From Candidatus Villigracilis proximus (GTDB taxonomy: Bacteria; Chloroflexota; Anaerolineae; Anaerolineales; Villigracilaceae): a stretch of DNA of 7,268 nt. Positions within the stretch are counted from its first letter, which is position 1. Each line of letters begins with the position of its first letter. The position numbers were made by a program, and so were the translations under genes. The notes below the pieces were generated by a model. It saw only the letters and a list, made by a program, of their open reading frames with translations, searched no databases and was not told where the DNA came from. Positions 5,685 to 7,268 of the stretch are shown piece after piece. Location: positions 1 to 7,268 of the forward strand of contig JADKBB010000054.1 in NCBI GenBank assembly GCA_016715195.1, read 5' to 3'.

Positions 5685-7268
5685 ATGGCCAATCAAGCCG
5701 ACGACTACAGTGAAGACATGCCTACTTCGCAGGAGCCTGCGAATGAAGCCGGCCCGCCGCGGAGTGGGCTCGTGCCCCATCCTCTCTTCCCGCGTCCGGA
5801 CAGGACGCCGGGAGAACCGCGATATCCGATTCGTGTCGTTCTGCCGGAAGCTTCCGGATGGGAGGGTCGAGTTCTGCCCCGAAGACATCCCCGCGCAAGA
5901 GATCAAGTCCTGGGCCGACGTGACGGCGCTGTGGGGAGGTGGTGAGTACCGGGCGATCGGCAAGGACCAGTTCCACCAAGAGGTGGCCCGGCACCCGGCC
6001 CGAGACGGCGCATGGGTCCTGTTCAACTTCGAGTCTCGCCCGCTCACGCCCAGAGACGGGGCGCGCCACACGCCTGCGCCGCCCTACGGCCACGGGATGC
6101 ACGGAGCGCGCCGTACGCGCCGCCCTACGGACACGGGACGCACGGAGCGCCGCCGTACGCGCCGCCCTACGGCCACGGGATGCACGGAGCGCCGCCCTAC
6201 GGACACGGGACGCACGGAGCGCCGCCGTACGCGCCGCCCTACGGACACGGGACGCCCGGTCCGGCGTACGCGCCGCCCCGCCACGGACGCCCGGTCCGGC
6301 GTACGCGCCGGCCTACGGCCACGGGACGCCCGGTCCGGCGTACGCGCCGCCCTACGGCCACGGGACGCCCGGTCCGGCGTACGCGCCGCCCTACGGCCAT
6401 GGGATGCATGGCGCACCGCCGCACGACGCGCCGCATGCCCACGGTGTGCACGCGCCGCCGCCCTACGCTGATGGCACGCAAGGCGCCGCCGTATGCACCG
6501 CCCCTACGCGCCCGCGCCGGCCGCAGCCCCGCCGCCCGCTGCGCAGAGCCGCCTCGAAGCACAGGTCGCGGAGCTCCGGGCGCACGTGGTCGAGCTCACC
6601 CGAGAGCTGCACGCCTCCCACGCCACTCCGCCGGCCAGCGCCGCGCCTGCGCCTGCGTCGTCGAACGAGAACGTGCTGATCGCGGTGATCAACTCCGCGC
6701 AAGCGGCGGCTGCCCGCGAGGCCGAGAGCATGCGGGCCATGGTGACCGCGATGATCAACCAGCGCGCCGCCGACGCGAAGCCGGCGGCCGATCCGGCGTC
6801 GGCCGCCCTCGCGATCGTCAAGGAGCTCCGCGGGTTCATCCAACCCGCGTCGCCGCAATCGCCGGTGGGCGACACGATCGAGCACTTCAAGGCGCTGAAG
6901 GAGATCAGCACGCCGCCCGCGACGAGTGGATTGGGTCAGCCGCAGTCGGAGCTGAGCGAGCTGATCAACGGCTTCACCACGATGATGCAGGCGGAAGCGA
7001 GCAAGTCCGCGGTGGCGGCCGTGACGGAGCCGCCGAAGCCCGCGCCGCCGGAGCGTCGTTCGCGACCGCGCGACCTCTTTCGGTGGCCTGGCTACGGGGT
7101 CGTCGAGGTCGTGGAGCCTGAGCTGCCGATGTCCGCTGCGCCTCCGCCTCCGCCGCCTCCGCCCACTGCACGTGGGCTCGACATGGAAACGATCAAGCGC
7201 GACCCGGTGCTCCGCGCGAGGGCGCTGGCGGAGCTGGGAGTCAATGTCTCCGCAATGAGCGCCGCGCC
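5685..7268 (+). CDS. GGGEYR-domain protein with Pro/Tyr/Gly/His repeats and coiled coil (3' partial, several frameshifts)
   Basis: ATG 5685 opens an acidic tail (MANQADDYSEDMPTSQEPA). The frame changes by one base before about 5812, after which NRDIRFVSFCRKLPDGRVEF leads to a small domain ending VTALWGGGEYRAIGKD (GGGEYR at 5935-5952) and GAWVLFNFESRPL. An alternative start, ATG 5743 with AGGAG at 5731-5735, avoids this frameshift. A short Gly-Gly-Gly-x-Tyr domain near the N-terminus, followed by repeats and coiled coil, recalls accessory phage or mobile-element proteins; that is from memory. Next are the tandem repeats (6076-6408), then QSRLEAQVAELRAHVVELTR (coiled coil, 6544-6603), long Ala/Glu-rich helices (to about 7020), an Arg-rich patch, eight prolines (7141-7164) and DMETIKRDPVLRARALAEL up to the window end. 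Frame segments are 1 (to 6108), 3, 2 (from about 6280), 3 and back to 1 at 6505, which is then open to 7268. A scaffold or binding role is only a guess. Confidence 0.65.
5731..5735 (+). promoter_or_regulatory. Candidate ribosome binding site AGGAG before ATG 5743
   Basis: AGGAG is seven bases before ATG 5743, which is in the frame of the GGGEYR domain and would need no frameshift. The upstream alternative ATG 5685 has only a weak CAGG at 5674-5677 at usable distance but a more protein-like N-terminus (MANQADDYSEDM). Confidence 0.4.
6109..6110 (+). other. One-base deletion in the repeat array
   Basis: The other units read GCGCCGCCGTAC; this one reads GCGCGCCGTAC. The spacing between neighbouring TAC codons is 41 instead of 42. 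The frame changes here from HGMHGA to non-repeat Arg-rich sequence, while the repeat peptide continues in another frame. Confidence 0.7.
6276..6281 (+). other. Four-base deletion in the repeat array
   Basis: The expected CCCTACGGCCACGGG is read here as CCCCGCCACGG, and the interval between flanking TAC codons is 74 instead of 78. The repeat peptide passes from one frame to another at this point. Four missing bases shift the frame exactly as observed. Confidence 0.65.
6501..6504 (+). other. Apparent +1 frameshift (CCCC run) before the coiled-coil region
   Basis: APPYAPP is read before the run in one frame, and YAPAPAAAPPPAAQSRLEAQ follows in the next once one C is dropped. The latter frame then stays open to the window end. 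Confidence 0.6.

Larger units (their letters stand above)
6076..6408 (+). repeat. Coding tandem repeat, 13-14 codon units (APPYGHGTHGAPPY / APPYGHGTPGPAY)
   Basis: About nine copies of a CCCTACGG-CACGGG core are present. The T of the TAC codon falls at 6085, 6126, 6168, 6198, 6240, (lost), 6314, 6353 and 6392. The spacings are 41, 42, 30, 42, 74, 39 and 39. Two unit types occur: a 42-base unit (HGAPPYAPPYGHGT) first and a 39-base unit (TPGPAYAPPYGHG) second, with one short 30-base unit. The 41 is one base short of 42, and the 74 is four short of two 39-base units. The peptide is rich in Pro, Tyr, Gly and His and should be disordered. Downstream it decays into PPHDAPHAHGVHAPPPYADG. Confidence 0.9.

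Noticed and set aside
5606..5685. Promoter or terminator in the only loose junction
   Set aside because: No convincing -35/-10 pair or hairpin with a T run was seen; the stretch is largely taken by the short ORF and ribosome sites.
6240..6392. Recurring palindromic CGTACG cores in the repeat as protein-binding sites
   Set aside because: They follow from the Ala-Tyr-Ala codons of the repeat, and no independent evidence of an operator role is visible.
6076..6420. Repeat array as a CRISPR
   Set aside because: Units are contiguous with no unique spacers, the period is a multiple of three, and the array encodes a repetitive peptide in frame with flanking coding sequence.
6076..6470. Arg/Thr-rich repeat peptides in other frames and on the minus strand of the array
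   Set aside because: A GC-rich repeat with a codon-multiple period stays open in most frames. Only the PYGHG reading connects to protein-like sequence on both sides.

Overview
The window is very GC-rich and nearly every supported codon ends in G or C. Together with large multi-gene runs of lineage-restricted proteins, this points to a high-GC proteobacterium-like host such as a myxobacterium (Myxococcota, e.g. Polyangiales). That assignment is an inference from composition and protein style only; no rRNA, tRNA or housekeeping gene is present. The content (a DarB/strawberry-notch-like helicase followed by unrecognised proteins) suits an accessory element such as a prophage, integrative element or large plasmid. 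No integrase, transposase, structural phage gene or conjugation gene is visible.

All supported genes lie on the + strand and are packed end to end. Region 1-1906 is the 3' part of a DEAH-box superfamily 2 helicase whose 5' end lies outside the window. Region 1929-2334 is either a separate small protein or a frameshifted C-terminal extension of that helicase. Region 2331-2526 is a small acidic protein. Region 2523-4422 encodes a protein of about 632 residues with a glycine-zipper hydrophobic segment, a basic patch, a Pro/Gln/Glu-rich linker and a C-terminal domain with a His/Asp cluster. Region 4419-5606 encodes a 395-residue cysteine-pair (zinc-ribbon-like) protein. Region 5603-5680 is a possible 25-residue ORF. 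Region 5685 to the window end encodes a protein with a small GGGEYR-type domain, a Pro/Tyr/Gly/His tandem repeat, a coiled coil and a polyproline tract; it runs off the window. Most junctions are 4-base stop/start overlaps (GTGA at 2331, 2523 and 4419; ATGA at 5603), so the block looks like one translationally coupled operon. No internal promoter or terminator was seen.

The strongest overall signal is that several genes change reading frame, mostly by one base at short homopolymer runs, with protein-like sequence resuming at once in the next frame. The clearest cases are GGGG at 1793-1796, TT at 3024-3025, and indels inside the tandem repeat that can be measured from the repeat period (41 instead of 42 bases, 74 instead of 78). 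Either the sequence carries uncorrected indel errors, as in a long-read or low-coverage assembly, or the cassette is decaying. Product descriptions below use the frame-repaired reading and say so.

How the genes work together cannot be read from the sequence. The helicase would act on DNA. The glycine-zipper protein could act at or in a membrane. The zinc-ribbon and repeat proteins look like binding or scaffold components. The co-directional coupling suggests joint expression, but no function for the set is established.
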